Both the position numbers and the translations under genes were made by a program. Below are positions 9,171 through 18,049 of a stretch of DNA of 29,953 nt, in pieces (position 1 is the stretch's first letter; every line of letters begins with the position of its first letter). Below the pieces are notes generated by a model. The model made no database searches and had not been told where the DNA came from. It was given only the letters and a program-made list of their open reading frames with translations. The stretch comes from an uncultured Bacilli bacterium (GTDB lineage: Bacteria; Bacillota_I; Bacilli_A; RF39; UBA660): the NCBI GenBank assembly GCA_910584085.1, contig CAJTZY010000017.1, positions 1 through 29,953 of the forward strand, in the 5' to 3' direction.

Positions 9171-9377
9171 ATGAATAACAAAGCAACTAGTAAATTCGTT
9201 GTACCTGGAGCTAAACAAGCAATCGATAAGATGAAATATGAAATCGCTAGTGAATTAGGAGTTACTATGGGTCCTGATGCTACTTCAAGAGCTAATGGTT
9301 CAGTTGGAGGAGAAATCACTAAAAGATTAGTTCAAATGGGTGAACAACATTTAGGTGGAAACACTTATTCAAAATAA
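9171..9377 (+). CDS. alpha/beta-type small acid-soluble spore protein
   Basis: A 68-residue DNA-binding protein that coats and protects DNA in dormant spores and is degraded at germination. It carries the two family signatures: KYEIASELGV, which includes the GPR protease site (cut after Glu), and SRANGSVGGEITKRLV. The start is ATG 9171, preceded by AGGAGGTG at 9158-9165; an in-frame TTG at 9135 would add residues lying over that ribosome site and part of the promoter, so I reject it. It has its own sigma-G-like promoter and terminator, so it is a single-gene unit. Its presence shows that the organism, or a recent ancestor, forms endospores. Confidence 0.97.
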   Translation: MNNKATSKFVVPGAKQAIDKMKYEIASELGVTMGPDATSRANGSVGGEITKRLVQMGEQHLGGNTYSK

Positions 9378-9382
9378 GAAAA

Positions 9383-9412
9383 CTGATAGCGTTAAATAAT
9401 GCTATCTTTTTT
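9383..9412 (+). terminator. terminator of the first SASP gene
   Basis: GATAGC (9385-9390) pairs with GCTATC (9401-9406), with possible extra pairs inside the loop, followed by six T. Confidence 0.88.
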
Positions 9413-9495
9413 GTAAACCTATCATCTAATATTATTTTCTGCACAAATACTCATTTTATTTATAGAAGATATTGCTAATTAAGTAAAGTAAAGAG

Positions 9496-9525
9496 TTATA
9501 ACAATTGGAAAAAACTTTCATATTA
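9496..9525 (+). promoter_or_regulatory. sigma-G-like forespore promoter of the second SASP gene
   Basis: TTATA (9496-9500), 18 nt, then CATATTA (9519-9525). The -10 matches CATNNTA exactly and the -35 matches four of five positions of GHATR. Confidence 0.6.
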
Positions 9526-9566
9526 ATACTTAATAAATAGGAAATAATAATAATGAGGTGAGATGC

Positions 9567-9761
9567 ATGAATAATAAGTTAGTTGTTAAAGGTTCAAAGG
9601 AAGCTATTCAAAATTTAAAATATGAAGTAGCGCGTGAACTTGGTGTAAACTTAGGCGCAGATACATCATCAAGATTAAATGGTAGCGTTGGCGGAGAGAT
9701 GACTAAAAGATTAGTAGAACTAGGCAAAAAGTATTATGCTAATGTAGAAGATCATCAATAA
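9567..9761 (+). CDS. alpha/beta-type small acid-soluble spore protein, second copy
   Basis: A 64-residue paralogue of the protein at 9171, with KYEVARELGV and SRLNGSVGGEMTKRLV. The GPR cleavage context has Val where the first copy and most family members have Ile, a conservative change. ATG 9567 follows GAGGTG at 9555-9560; the GTG at 9558 lies within that ribosome site and is rejected. It has its own sigma-G-like promoter and a terminator. The DNA of the two copies is clearly diverged and codon choice differs (this copy uses GCG/GGC codons such as gtagcgcgt), so the duplication is old. Confidence 0.96.
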   Translation: MNNKLVVKGSKEAIQNLKYEVARELGVNLGADTSSRLNGSVGGEMTKRLVELGKKYYANVEDHQ

Positions 9762-9763
9762 TC

Positions 9764-9789
9764 AAAATAGGTTTTTAACCTATTTTTTT
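9764..9789 (+). terminator. terminator of the second SASP gene
   Basis: A ten-pair stem (9764-9773 with 9777-9786) with a three-base loop, inside a T run. Confidence 0.85.
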
Positions 9790-9798
9790 GAAAACTAA

Positions 9799-9826
9799 TT
9801 ACAATGTATTTAAAATATGATATAAT
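9799..9826 (+). promoter_or_regulatory. sigma-A-like promoter with extended -10 for the hybrid kinase
   Basis: TTACAA (9799-9804), 16 nt, TATAAT (9821-9826), with TG at 9818-9819 making an extended -10. The ribosome site AGGAGG is at 9839-9844. Confidence 0.65.
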
Positions 9827-9853
9827 ATATTTATAATTAGGAGGAACATAATT

Positions 9854-11968
9854 ATGAATAAAAAATGTATAACACTTATAACTTTAATAGCCTTAATTTT
9901 AATATATCTATATTTTTCAGCATATACAAATATATTTGAAAATAATACAATTATACATAATCTAATTTTAGTACTTATAATAATTATAGGATTATATATA
10001 TTAAGTATAATGAAAGGTAAGGAAAAAGGTAAAAATATAAAATCTAGAGATAAGCTATTTAATTCATTAGTAGAAAATTCAGATACAGTTTATATATTAA
10101 TAAATTCAAAAAATAAAAAGGTTTTATATTTATCTGAAAATACTGAAGAAATATTAGGTATAAAATCAAATAATAAGTCTAAAGAAGATGTAGTATCTAA
10201 ATTATTTAATGTACCAATTATAAAGTCAGAAATAAATAACTGGAATAAAAGTGGTGATTATGTAAGTCAAATGTTTGCTTATGATAATCCAAAGTATAAT
10301 CATCAGATGTGGCTTAGAATAAAAATATTTACTTTTAAAGAAAAAAACGAAGAGTATTGTGTTATACAAGTAACAGATGCTACTAAGGAACACGATAGAC
10401 AACATCTTTTAATCTCGCAAGCAACAGATATTAAAGCTCGTGAAAGTCAATTAAATCAAATAACATCTTCATCCTATGATATGGAACTTAATGTAAATAT
10501 AGTATCAAATACTTTTGATTTAAAATATTTTAAATCAGATAATTTGTATTTTGGGGAAGAAAAAAGAGGAACATATACAGAAGGATTAAAAAACATTTTA
10601 AACTTTATTAACGAAAGCGATAGAGAACTAGTATATTCTAATTTTTCAATAGAAAATTTAAAAGATCACTTTTCTAAATATGAATTAGATCCTATTATAG
10701 TTAGATATAGATTAGGTAGTGAAGTAAAAAATAATATATGGCTTGAAAGTACAATATTCTTTTTATCAAGCAAACAAAAATCACAGGTTTCAATACTTAC
10801 AAAAAATGTAACAGAAAATGCAGAAAGTATAAGAGAACAAAATGTAATGTTACAAAATGCTTTAAATGAACTAAAAATAGCAGATAAGTCAAAAACAGAA
10901 TTAATATCCACAATATCACATGATATTAGAACTCCACTTACAAATATTATGGGACTTAGTGAATCAGTATTGAATAGAGATATTAGTGATAATATTAGAA
11001 GTGATATAGAAAATATTAAAGGTTCATCAATGGAAATGTTAGATATTATAGATGGGTTACTTAACCCAACAAAAATAGAAAAGAAAATTATAAAAAAAGA
11101 AGAGAAAGAATATAGTATTTTAAAAACATTTAATAAAATCGAGATGAATGCTAAAGAATATATAGGTAGTAAGAATATAAAAATTAATTTAAATCTTGAT
11201 AGCAATCTGCCAGTAATTTTGTTTGGGGATTATAAAAGAATTACAAATGCAATAAATAAAATTGTTAATAATTCCATAAAATATACTTCTGAGGGTGAAA
11301 TTAATATAAATGTTAGGGGAGAAAAACAAGGAAATAATGTTAAATTAATTGTTGAAGTAATTGATACTGGTAGTGGAATTGATGAAGAAAAATTAAATAC
11401 TATTATGGAATCTAATGATAATAGTACTGGAATTGGTTCTGTTAAAAATTTAATGGAATTATTAGATGGAACTTTAGAAATAGAAAGTAAGGTTGATGAG
11501 TATACAAAAGTTACAATTTCTTTTATACAAAAAATAGTTGAAGATAATAAAGTAAGAGAAATGATGAATAATAACAAAGTAGCGGAGGAATTTAGTTTAA
11601 AAGGGAAAAGAATACTAATAGCAGATGATAATAAATTAAATTTGAAAGTTACTAGTAGATTACTCGAACCATTTGAAGTTGATGTTACATTGCTTGAAAG
11701 TGGACAAGAGTGTATAGAAACGATACTTGAACAAAATAATTTTGATTTAATTATGTTAGATCAAATGATGCCAGGTATGGATGGAATAACAACATTAAAT
11801 AAGTTAAAAAAAATAGAAAATTTTGATACTCCAGTAATTGTACTTACTGCAGATGCTATGGATGGACAAAAAGAAAAATATTTATCTAGTGGGTTTAGCG
11901 ATTATATTTCAAAGCCAATAGATAAGAAAGAACTTAGTAGAGTTTTAAAAAAATTTTTAAAGAATTAA
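9854..11968 (+). CDS. membrane-bound hybrid sensor histidine kinase with C-terminal receiver
   Basis: A 704-residue two-component kinase. Two membrane helices lie at about 4-24 and 34-53, with only a ~10-residue external loop, so sensing is likely intramembrane or cytoplasmic. A PAS-like domain spans about 70-175 and a second PAS-like region about 195-315. A coiled linker leads to HisKA, with phospho-accepting H356 in SHDIRTPL. The ATPase domain has an N box (VNNSIKYT) and G1 box (DTGSGID), but the ATP lid is short and the G2 box reads STGIGSV rather than GTGLGLAI. The receiver (from about 593) has LIADDN and phospho-acceptor D636 (MLDQMMP), then LTADA and the KPI lysine. There is no DNA-binding output. 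It lies just after two spore genes; a role in sporulation signalling is possible but unproven. Confidence 0.92.
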   Translation: MNKKCITLITLIALILIYLYFSAYTNIFENNTIIHNLILVLIIIIGLYILSIMKGKEKGKNIKSRDKLFNSLVENSDTVYILINSKNKKVLYLSENTEEILGIKSNNKSKEDVVSKLFNVPIIKSEINNWNKSGDYVSQMFAYDNPKYNHQMWLRIKIFTFKEKNEEYCVIQVTDATKEHDRQHLLISQATDIKARESQLNQITSSSYDMELNVNIVSNTFDLKYFKSDNLYFGEEKRGTYTEGLKNILNFINESDRELVYSNFSIENLKDHFSKYELDPIIVRYRLGSEVKNNIWLESTIFFLSSKQKSQVSILTKNVTENAESIREQNVMLQNALNELKIADKSKTELISTISHDIRTPLTNIMGLSESVLNRDISDNIRSDIENIKGSSMEMLDIIDGLLNPTKIEKKIIKKEEKEYSILKTFNKIEMNAKEYIGSKNIKINLNLDSNLPVILFGDYKRITNAINKIVNNSIKYTSEGEININVRGEKQGNNVKLIVEVIDTGSGIDEEKLNTIMESNDNSTGIGSVKNLMELLDGTLEIESKVDEYTKVTISFIQKIVEDNKVREMMNNNKVAEEFSLKGKRILIADDNKLNLKVTSRLLEPFEVDVTLLESGQECIETILEQNNFDLIMLDQMMPGMDGITTLNKLKKIENFDTPVIVLTADAMDGQKEKYLSSGFSDYISKPIDKKELSRVLKKFLKN

Positions 11969-11975
11969 TTTTGTA

Positions 11976-12008
11976 AAAATGGTAAGAAATTTTTACCATT
12001 TTATTTAT
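11976..12008 (+). terminator. terminator after the hybrid kinase
   Basis: A ten-pair stem (11976-11985 with 11993-12002), followed by a short T-rich stretch interrupted by A, so termination may be partial. Confidence 0.65.
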
Positions 12009-12036
12009 TGAAATAAAATATTATTTAGTGTACAAT
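12008..12036 (+). promoter_or_regulatory. sigma-A-like promoter
   Basis: TTGAAA (12008-12013), exactly 17 nt, TACAAT (12031-12036), ahead of the gene starting at 12059. Confidence 0.65.
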
Positions 12037-12058
12037 ATTATGCAAGGTGAGTGATAGA

Positions 12059-12934
12059 ATGGCATCAAATCAAGAAGATATAAATGAAATGAATAGTGAA
12101 ATTAAATTTATTGAATTATTAAATTATGAATTAGTTGGACCAGATAATTCAAATAGATGTGTTATTTTAGATGAAAATAAAAATAATATTGGATATATAC
12201 AAAAGAAAAAAATCCATAATAAAAATATAAAAAAGAATTTACCTGCAGTATATGGTTATATTACAAATATCGATTCTGATTTAATAAAACTTTCAAGGAC
12301 AAGAAAAATTGAATCCCAAAATAATTTATATTCTAGTAATCATGATTATTATGAATTTGAAATTAAAGTTAGTGAAACTGAGTATGCAAATATTCGCTTA
12401 GATATGGGAGAACTTAATAGAAGTATTACTATTTGGAGTGAAGAATATGGTTATATAAATTTTGAAGTAACTAAAGAAAGATTATTTTTGAATTACAAAA
12501 GTGAGACAGATAATTATAATATTGAGGAAACTGTAATTGTTGAAGATAATAAAATGAGTAATTCGTATACTTATGATATAAGTTATTGTAATAAAGATTG
12601 TGATATTGATAATCAATCAAAATCTTTATCAATTATGTTTAAAAAGGAAAAATATAATGTAGCTACTCCTTTAATAATAAGACAATTAGAATTTAAAAAC
12701 AATATGTCGGGAGAAGATTATTGTATGAAATGTGAGGGTACTATAGAAGAATCTATCCTTAAACATGAAATGGGCTTAGATTCACTAAATCATTTTAAGT
12801 ATTTAATGAATAAAATTATACCACTTATTAATATCGAAGATTTAATTTCATCATTAAAGCGTAAAACAAATAAGACTATTTCATTATTTTTAAATAGTGA
12901 AAAGGAAACAAATAAAGTGTTAAGCAAAAAATAA
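12059..12934 (+). CDS. unrecognised 291-aa hypothetical protein
   Basis: I do not recognise a family. The protein is soluble-looking, with no signal peptide or membrane helix, rich in Asn, Lys, Glu and Ile. The first ~190 residues look like beta-rich sequence with alternating hydrophobic residues (for example YEFEIKVSETEYANIRLD). The middle has a Cys pair (YCNKDCDID) and a CMKC motif about 75 residues from the end. The last part is helical and ends in a basic Ser/Lys tail. ATG 12059 is preferred because AAGGTGAG sits at 12044-12051; the in-frame GTG at 12047 overlaps it. It is a single-gene unit with its own promoter and terminator. The Cys residues could bind metal, but the spacing is not that of a standard zinc finger. 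Confidence 0.8.
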   Translation: MASNQEDINEMNSEIKFIELLNYELVGPDNSNRCVILDENKNNIGYIQKKKIHNKNIKKNLPAVYGYITNIDSDLIKLSRTRKIESQNNLYSSNHDYYEFEIKVSETEYANIRLDMGELNRSITIWSEEYGYINFEVTKERLFLNYKSETDNYNIEETVIVEDNKMSNSYTYDISYCNKDCDIDNQSKSLSIMFKKEKYNVATPLIIRQLEFKNNMSGEDYCMKCEGTIEESILKHEMGLDSLNHFKYLMNKIIPLINIEDLISSLKRKTNKTISLFLNSEKETNKVLSKK

Positions 12935-12940
12935 ATATTT

Positions 12941-12980
12941 AATAGTTTATATGAAATATAATCATATAACTATTTTTATT
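12941..12980 (+). terminator. terminator of the unknown gene
   Basis: AATAGT-T-TATATG (12941-12953, one bulged T) pairs with CATATAACTATT (12963-12974), followed by a T-rich run. Confidence 0.75.
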
Positions 12981-13000
12981 TATAATTACTATTTTTATTC

Positions 13001-13028
13001 TTCTAAACCACTAAAAACATGATATAAT
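13001..13028 (+). promoter_or_regulatory. extended -10 promoter for rel
   Basis: TATAAT (13023-13028) preceded by TG at 13020-13021, with a weak -35 TTCTAA (13001-13006). Only about 16 nt separate it from the rel ATG, so the leader is very short and the GGTGAT ribosome site would start at or near the first transcribed base. Confidence 0.55.
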
Positions 13029-13044
13029 ATTTATGGTGATATAT

Positions 13045-15207
13045 ATGAGAAAAGACAAACCAAATATAACTTTTGATGAATTATTTGACAAAGTAACAAC
13101 TTATATTACAAATGAAGAAGATAGGGAAATGATTCAGAGGTCTTATCTTTTCGCATCAGAAAAGCATTTTGGGCAAAAAAGGCAAACAGGAGAAGATTAT
13201 ATAGTTCATCCACTTAATGTCGCATACATTTTATCAGAGATAAATGCGGATTATCAAACAATATGTGCATCTATACTTCATGATACCATGGAAGAATGTG
13301 GTATTACAAAAGAAGAATTAGAAAAAGAATTTGGACCTGAAATAGCTAATTTAGTAGATGGTATAACTAAAATAAATAAACTTAATTTTGGTGTAGATAA
13401 TAATGAAGCTATGCTTGCGAATCATAGAAAAATATTAGTAGGACTTGCTGAAGATGTTAGAGTTATAATAATAAAACTTGCAGATAGATTACACAATATG
13501 AGAACACTTTGGGTATTAAATGAAAAAAAACAAAAAGAGAACGCTACTGAAACACTTGAAATATTAGTTCCAATTGCTCATAGACTTGGTATGAATAAAA
13601 TAAAAAGTGAATTAGAGGATTTATGTTTAAGGTATTCTAAACCAGATGTATATTTTTCTATAGTTGAAAAATTAAATCAATCTAAATTAGAAAGAAACTC
13701 TAATGTAGAACTTATGAAAGATTCATTAATAACATTACTTAATAGTCATGGTATTAAACATAAAATAAAGGGTAGAGCAAAAAGTATCTATAGCATATAT
13801 AAAAAACTTGATACAGGAAGAAGATTTAGTGATATTTATGATTTAAATGCACTTAGAATATTTGTAGATACTGAACAGGATTGTTATCAAACTCTTGGAA
13901 TAATTCATTCTAAATATAGACCAATTCCAAAAAGATTTAAAGATTATATTGCAATGCCTAAAGAAAATGGTTATCAATCACTTCATACAACTGTATTTGG
14001 AGAAAATGGTCAACTTTACGAAATTCAAATAAGAACTTATGATATGGATAATTTAGCGGAACATGGTATTGCTTCACATTGGGCTTATAAAGAAAAAGGT
14101 AAAGCAGTATTACAATCAGCTATGGAAGAAAAATTACAATTTTTTAGATCAATCATAGAATTATCAAATGAAGAAGAAAGCGATGAAATATTTGTAAATA
14201 GTGTAAAGGAGGATATGCTTAAAAATATTATTTATGTGTTTACTCCAAAAGGGGATGTGATTGAATTACCACTAGGTTCAACACCAATAGATTTTGCATA
14301 TAAGGTTCATAGTAAAGTAGGTGACTCATTAGTAGGCGCTATTGTTAATGGAAATATCGTTTCACTCGATTATAAACTTCAAGATAATGATATAGTTAAA
14401 ATAAATACAAATAAAAATTCATTTCCCTCAAGAGAATGGATAAATATAGCTTATACTGCACAGGCTAAAAATAAAATAAAAGCTTATTTTAATAGAATAG
14501 ATAAAGAAGAAAATTTAAAACGCGGAGAAGAATTATTAAGTAAAGAATTACGAAGAAATAAAATATCTAATGTAGATTTCTTTAAAGATGAAAATATAGA
14601 TAAAATATTAGATGAATTAAATATCGGCGATTTAACAGAATTATATGTTGGTATAGGAAATAATAAGTATAGTCCTCTCTCAATAATAAATATATTAAAT
14701 AATACAGAACTTACAAAAGAAGAATTAATACTTAGTAAAGTAAATTCTAATAACAATGTTGTTGCAAATATTAAAAATGATATAATAGTGGAGGGAATAG
14801 ATCAAATAAAAGTAAATATAGCGTCTTGTTGTAAACCTATTAAAGGAGATAGAATAGTTGGATATATTACAAAAGGTAATGGTATAAGTGTACATAGAAG
14901 TACATGTCCAAACATAAGTGATATAGAGGAAAGATTAATAGATGTTAAATGGAATGATAATATTGATAAAAAATATTCTACAAATATATTAGTATGTGCA
15001 AGAGATAATAAAAATGTACTTATTGATATAATATCTAAAACATCATCTTCTGATATAACTGTTCAAAGTATAAACACAATTAATACTAGTGAAGATTTTA
15101 TGTTTGATATTATGGTACTTACTCCAAATAAAGAAAAATTATTAAAATTCATGAGAGATTTAGAAATGATAGAGAATATAAAAAGTGTTGAAAGACTTAT
15201 AAAGTAA
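13045..15207 (+). CDS. rel: bifunctional (p)ppGpp synthetase/hydrolase (Rel, long RSH)
   Basis: A 720-residue full-length RSH enzyme that makes (p)ppGpp from ATP and GDP/GTP during amino-acid starvation and hydrolyses it otherwise. The hydrolase domain has H79-D80 in ILHDTMEE and KLADRLHNMRTL; the second acid of the usual HDxxED is Glu here, a conservative change. The synthetase domain has GRAKSIYSIYKK, RFKDYIAMPK, YQSLHTTV and the catalytic Glu E326 in EIQIRT, all intact. TGS follows (IYVFTPKGD), then a Cys-Cys region (SCCKPIKGD with HRSTCPN) and a C-terminal ACT domain. I choose ATG 13045 behind GGTGAT (13035-13040), the same spacing seen before thiI and dtd; ATG 13033 is possible and adds four residues. 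dtd follows after 17 nt. The rel-dtd-hisS-aspS order is conserved in Bacillota. Confidence 0.95.
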   Translation: MRKDKPNITFDELFDKVTTYITNEEDREMIQRSYLFASEKHFGQKRQTGEDYIVHPLNVAYILSEINADYQTICASILHDTMEECGITKEELEKEFGPEIANLVDGITKINKLNFGVDNNEAMLANHRKILVGLAEDVRVIIIKLADRLHNMRTLWVLNEKKQKENATETLEILVPIAHRLGMNKIKSELEDLCLRYSKPDVYFSIVEKLNQSKLERNSNVELMKDSLITLLNSHGIKHKIKGRAKSIYSIYKKLDTGRRFSDIYDLNALRIFVDTEQDCYQTLGIIHSKYRPIPKRFKDYIAMPKENGYQSLHTTVFGENGQLYEIQIRTYDMDNLAEHGIASHWAYKEKGKAVLQSAMEEKLQFFRSIIELSNEEESDEIFVNSVKEDMLKNIIYVFTPKGDVIELPLGSTPIDFAYKVHSKVGDSLVGAIVNGNIVSLDYKLQDNDIVKINTNKNSFPSREWINIAYTAQAKNKIKAYFNRIDKEENLKRGEELLSKELRRNKISNVDFFKDENIDKILDELNIGDLTELYVGIGNNKYSPLSIINILNNTELTKEELILSKVNSNNNVVANIKNDIIVEGIDQIKVNIASCCKPIKGDRIVGYITKGNGISVHRSTCPNISDIEERLIDVKWNDNIDKKYSTNILVCARDNKNVLIDIISKTSSSDITVQSINTINTSEDFMFDIMVLTPNKEKLLKFMRDLEMIENIKSVERLIK

Positions 15208-15224
15208 AAATAATTGGTGATATT

Positions 15225-15665
15225 ATGAAAGTAATAGTTCAAAGAAGTTTAAATTCTAGCGTAAGTGTAGATAATATAGTAGTAGGTAAAATTGATAAGG
15301 GTCTTGTATTACTTGTTGGATTTACAGATGGTGATACCAGTAAAGATATAGATTATCTTGTAAATAAAATTATAAATTTAAGAATATTTGATGATGAAAA
15401 TAGTATTATGAATAAATCAATACTTGATATAAACGGTAGTATACTTAGTATTTCACAGTTTACTTTATATGCAGATACTACTAGAGGAAATAGACCAAGT
15501 TATATTAAAGCTATGAAAAGCGGGGATGCAATAAAATTATATGATGAATTTAATGATAAATTAAGTAAGTATTTGGTTGTTCAAAAAGGTATATTTGGTG
15601 CCGATATGAAATTAAATATAATTAATGATGGACCAATAACAATTATTTTAGAAAGTAGGGGATAA
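15225..15665 (+). CDS. dtd: D-aminoacyl-tRNA deacylase
   Basis: A 146-residue, full-length DTD that removes D-amino acids (and Gly mischarged on tRNA-Ala) from tRNA, a proofreading step after synthetases. The family marks are an N-terminal MKVIVQRSLNSSVSV strand, the SQFTLYAD active-site motif near residues 78-85, and NDGPITI near the C-terminus, the cross-subunit motif of the dimer. It starts behind GGTGAT, 17 nt after rel, and its TAA lies one base before the next ATG, so the three genes form one operon. Confidence 0.96.
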   Translation: MKVIVQRSLNSSVSVDNIVVGKIDKGLVLLVGFTDGDTSKDIDYLVNKIINLRIFDDENSIMNKSILDINGSILSISQFTLYADTTRGNRPSYIKAMKSGDAIKLYDEFNDKLSKYLVVQKGIFGADMKLNIINDGPITIILESRG

Positions 15666-15666
15666 T

Positions 15667-16722
15667 ATGTTAAAAAATAAATTAGATTTTAAGTTAATAA
15701 ATTTAGCTTTAATAACATTAATAGTATTTTTACTATATAGAACAGGCAATTTATGGACAGGAATACTAGGCAAAATAGTCGAGATAGCTCTTCCATTTCT
15801 ATTCGCATTTGCATTCGCATATGCACTTTATCCATTTTTACAAAAAATGAGGGAAAAGAAGGTACCAAAATGGCTTGGTGTTACAATAATAATAGTTTTA
15901 ATTCTCGCACTTGCAACACTCGTTGTATATTTAATTTCTACGGTAATGTTTGGACAGTTGTCAAGTTTATTTAACAATATAATCGCATTCGTAGAATCAC
16001 TTCAGGATAAAAATTTTGATTTCAACTTTGCTGGCCTTGAAACAAGCTTGTCAGATACATTTAAAACAATACTTGCTAATTTTGGTACTTATGTATCAGA
16101 TGGTGCTATAAATCTTATAGATACATCTATGGCACTTATATCTAAAATATTTATAATATTTGCAGCATTCATTTACTTTTTAATAGATATGGAAGACATA
16201 AGAGAGGAAATAAAATTCTTCTTTAGTAAAAGATCAGATAAAACTTATAATTACGTTAAAACATTAGATAATGAGATGAGAAAATATTTAAGTGGTCTTG
16301 TTCAAGTAATTTTAATAACTCTTGTAGAGTATACATTAGTTTATACAATTATTGGTCATCCAAATGCAATACTTTTAGGATTCTTAGCAGCAGTATCAAA
16401 TCTAATTCCTTACTTCGGTGGTATTTGTGTTAATATAATTGCTTCTATTACTGCATTTGTAGTCTCACCATCATTACTTATAAGAACTATAATTGCATTT
16501 GTATTACTTAGTTCAGTTGATAGTTACGTAATTAATCCGACTGTTTATGGAAAAACAAATTCAATACATCCGTTAGTAACTATAATCGCACTTTTTGCAG
16601 GAGGAATATTGTTTGGAATACTTGGAGTATTTATTTCATTCCCACTTGCTATAATAGTTGTTACAACATACAAATATTATAAAAAAGATATTACAAAGAA
16701 CTTGAAAAAGGTAACCAAGTAA
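15667..16722 (+). CDS. AI-2E family (TqsA/YdiK-like) integral membrane protein
   Basis: A 351-residue polytopic membrane protein. About eight hydrophobic segments follow the family pattern: a pair near residues 12-58, one near 66-88, a long soluble helix-rich stretch around 95-145, one at about 155-175, and a C-terminal cluster from about 210 to 340 containing LGFLAAVSNLIPYFGG, the most conserved family motif. Members include transporters of autoinducer-2 and Na+/H+ antiporters; most are of unknown substrate, so none is assigned. It begins one base after dtd, using AGGGG inside the dtd end as ribosome site, and is therefore likely co-transcribed with rel and dtd. Confidence 0.9.
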   Translation: MLKNKLDFKLINLALITLIVFLLYRTGNLWTGILGKIVEIALPFLFAFAFAYALYPFLQKMREKKVPKWLGVTIIIVLILALATLVVYLISTVMFGQLSSLFNNIIAFVESLQDKNFDFNFAGLETSLSDTFKTILANFGTYVSDGAINLIDTSMALISKIFIIFAAFIYFLIDMEDIREEIKFFFSKRSDKTYNYVKTLDNEMRKYLSGLVQVILITLVEYTLVYTIIGHPNAILLGFLAAVSNLIPYFGGICVNIIASITAFVVSPSLLIRTIIAFVLLSSVDSYVINPTVYGKTNSIHPLVTIIALFAGGILFGILGVFISFPLAIIVVTTYKYYKKDITKNLKKVTK

Positions 16723-16724
16723 AA

Positions 16725-16753
16725 TTGATTAAAATAAAAATTAGTTATATACT
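16725..16753 (+). promoter_or_regulatory. sigma-A-like promoter for hisS
   Basis: TTGATT (16725-16730), 17 nt, TATACT (16748-16753). It would give hisS expression independent of the rel operon. Confidence 0.55.
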
Positions 16754-16777
16754 ATAAAAAAAGAAAGACGTGATAAA

Positions 16778-18049
16778 ATGATACAAAAAGCCAAAGGTAC
16801 ATATGATATATATGGGGATTATGGAAAAAGACTTCTTTATGTAGAAGAATTAATAGAAGGACTTATGGAAAAGTATAACTATGAGTACTTTAGGACACCC
16901 ATATTTGAATCTAGTAGTTTATTTCACAGAGGAGTGGGAGATACAACAGATATAGTAACAAAAGAAACTTATGATTTTAAGGATAGAGGAGATAGGGATC
17001 TCACACTACGACCTGAAGGTACTGCTGGAATAGTTAGAAGTTATATAGAAAATAAAATGTATGGAAATCATAATATTCCAGTAAAAGCATGGTATTATGG
17101 ACCTATGTTTAGATATGAAAGACCACAATCAGGTAGATATAGAGAATTTTACCAATTTGGAGTTGAAGCATTTGGTAGTAGTGATGCATTAATGGATGCA
17201 GAGATAATAAGTATACCAGTTAATTTATACAAATTACTTGGACTTAAAGGGATAAAAGTAAATATAAATACACTTGGAGATAATGAATCAAGAAATAATT
17301 ATAGAAATGCTTTAATAGAATATTTTAAACCATATATAAATGATCTATGTGAAGATTGCCAGGAAAGATATAATAAAAATCCATTAAGAATTTTAGATTG
17401 TAAAGTAGATCATAATTTGGATGTTATGAAAAATGCCCCAAGAACAATTGACTATTTAAATGAAACAAGTAAAGAACATTTTGAAAATGTAAAAAAATAT
17501 TTAGATTCTATGAATATTGACTATGAAATTAATACTAATTTAGTTAGAGGATTAGATTATTATACACATACTGTATTTGAAGTAGAAGCTAGTGTAGAAG
17601 GTTTTGGCAGCCAAAATGTTTTATGTGGTGGTGGAAGATATGACAATTTGGTTGAAACATTAGATGGGCCTAAAACTAGTGGAGTAGGATTTGCTATGGG
17701 TATGGAAAGACTTATGACTGCACTTGAATATGAAAATGTAGAAATGCCTTTAATAGATGGTATAGATTGCTATGTAATACCTATGAGTGAAAATGAAAAG
17801 GATTATGCTATGCATATATGCGGCGATTTAAGATTAAATGGGTTTATTACAGAAATAGATTATAATAATAGAAATTTAAAAAATAATTTTAAAAATGCAG
17901 ATAAATTTAATTCTAAATTTATAATTATAATTGGGGAACAAGAAAAAGATAGTGGTATTTTAACAATAAAAAATAATGGAGCAAAGGAAGAATATAAAAT
18001 AAGTCATGATGAGTTAATAGACTTTTTAGATGAAAATATGGGTGAGTAA
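16778..18049 (+). CDS. hisS: histidyl-tRNA synthetase
   Basis: A 423-residue, full-length class II synthetase that charges tRNA-His. Visible marks are KGTYDIYGDYGKR at the N-terminus, motif 2 (RPEGTAGIVR and GRYREFYQFGVEAFG), the two His-specific motifs (GLDYYTHTVFEV and CGGGRYDNLV), and motif 3 (GVGFAMGMERL). A short anticodon-binding domain follows. A Cys pair in LCEDCQERYNKNP is seen, as in many bacterial enzymes. No T-box precedes it, unlike aspS. Its stop codon is followed with no gap by the ATG of the next gene. Confidence 0.97.
   Translation: MIQKAKGTYDIYGDYGKRLLYVEELIEGLMEKYNYEYFRTPIFESSSLFHRGVGDTTDIVTKETYDFKDRGDRDLTLRPEGTAGIVRSYIENKMYGNHNIPVKAWYYGPMFRYERPQSGRYREFYQFGVEAFGSSDALMDAEIISIPVNLYKLLGLKGIKVNINTLGDNESRNNYRNALIEYFKPYINDLCEDCQERYNKNPLRILDCKVDHNLDVMKNAPRTIDYLNETSKEHFENVKKYLDSMNIDYEINTNLVRGLDYYTHTVFEVEASVEGFGSQNVLCGGGRYDNLVETLDGPKTSGVGFAMGMERLMTALEYENVEMPLIDGIDCYVIPMSENEKDYAMHICGDLRLNGFITEIDYNNRNLKNNFKNADKFNSKFIIIIGEQEKDSGILTIKNNGAKEEYKISHDELIDFLDENMGE

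Noticed and set aside
15753..15974. 73-codon + strand frame inside the AI-2E family gene
   Set aside because: Out-of-frame shadow of a clear membrane protein, with no domain or ribosome site.
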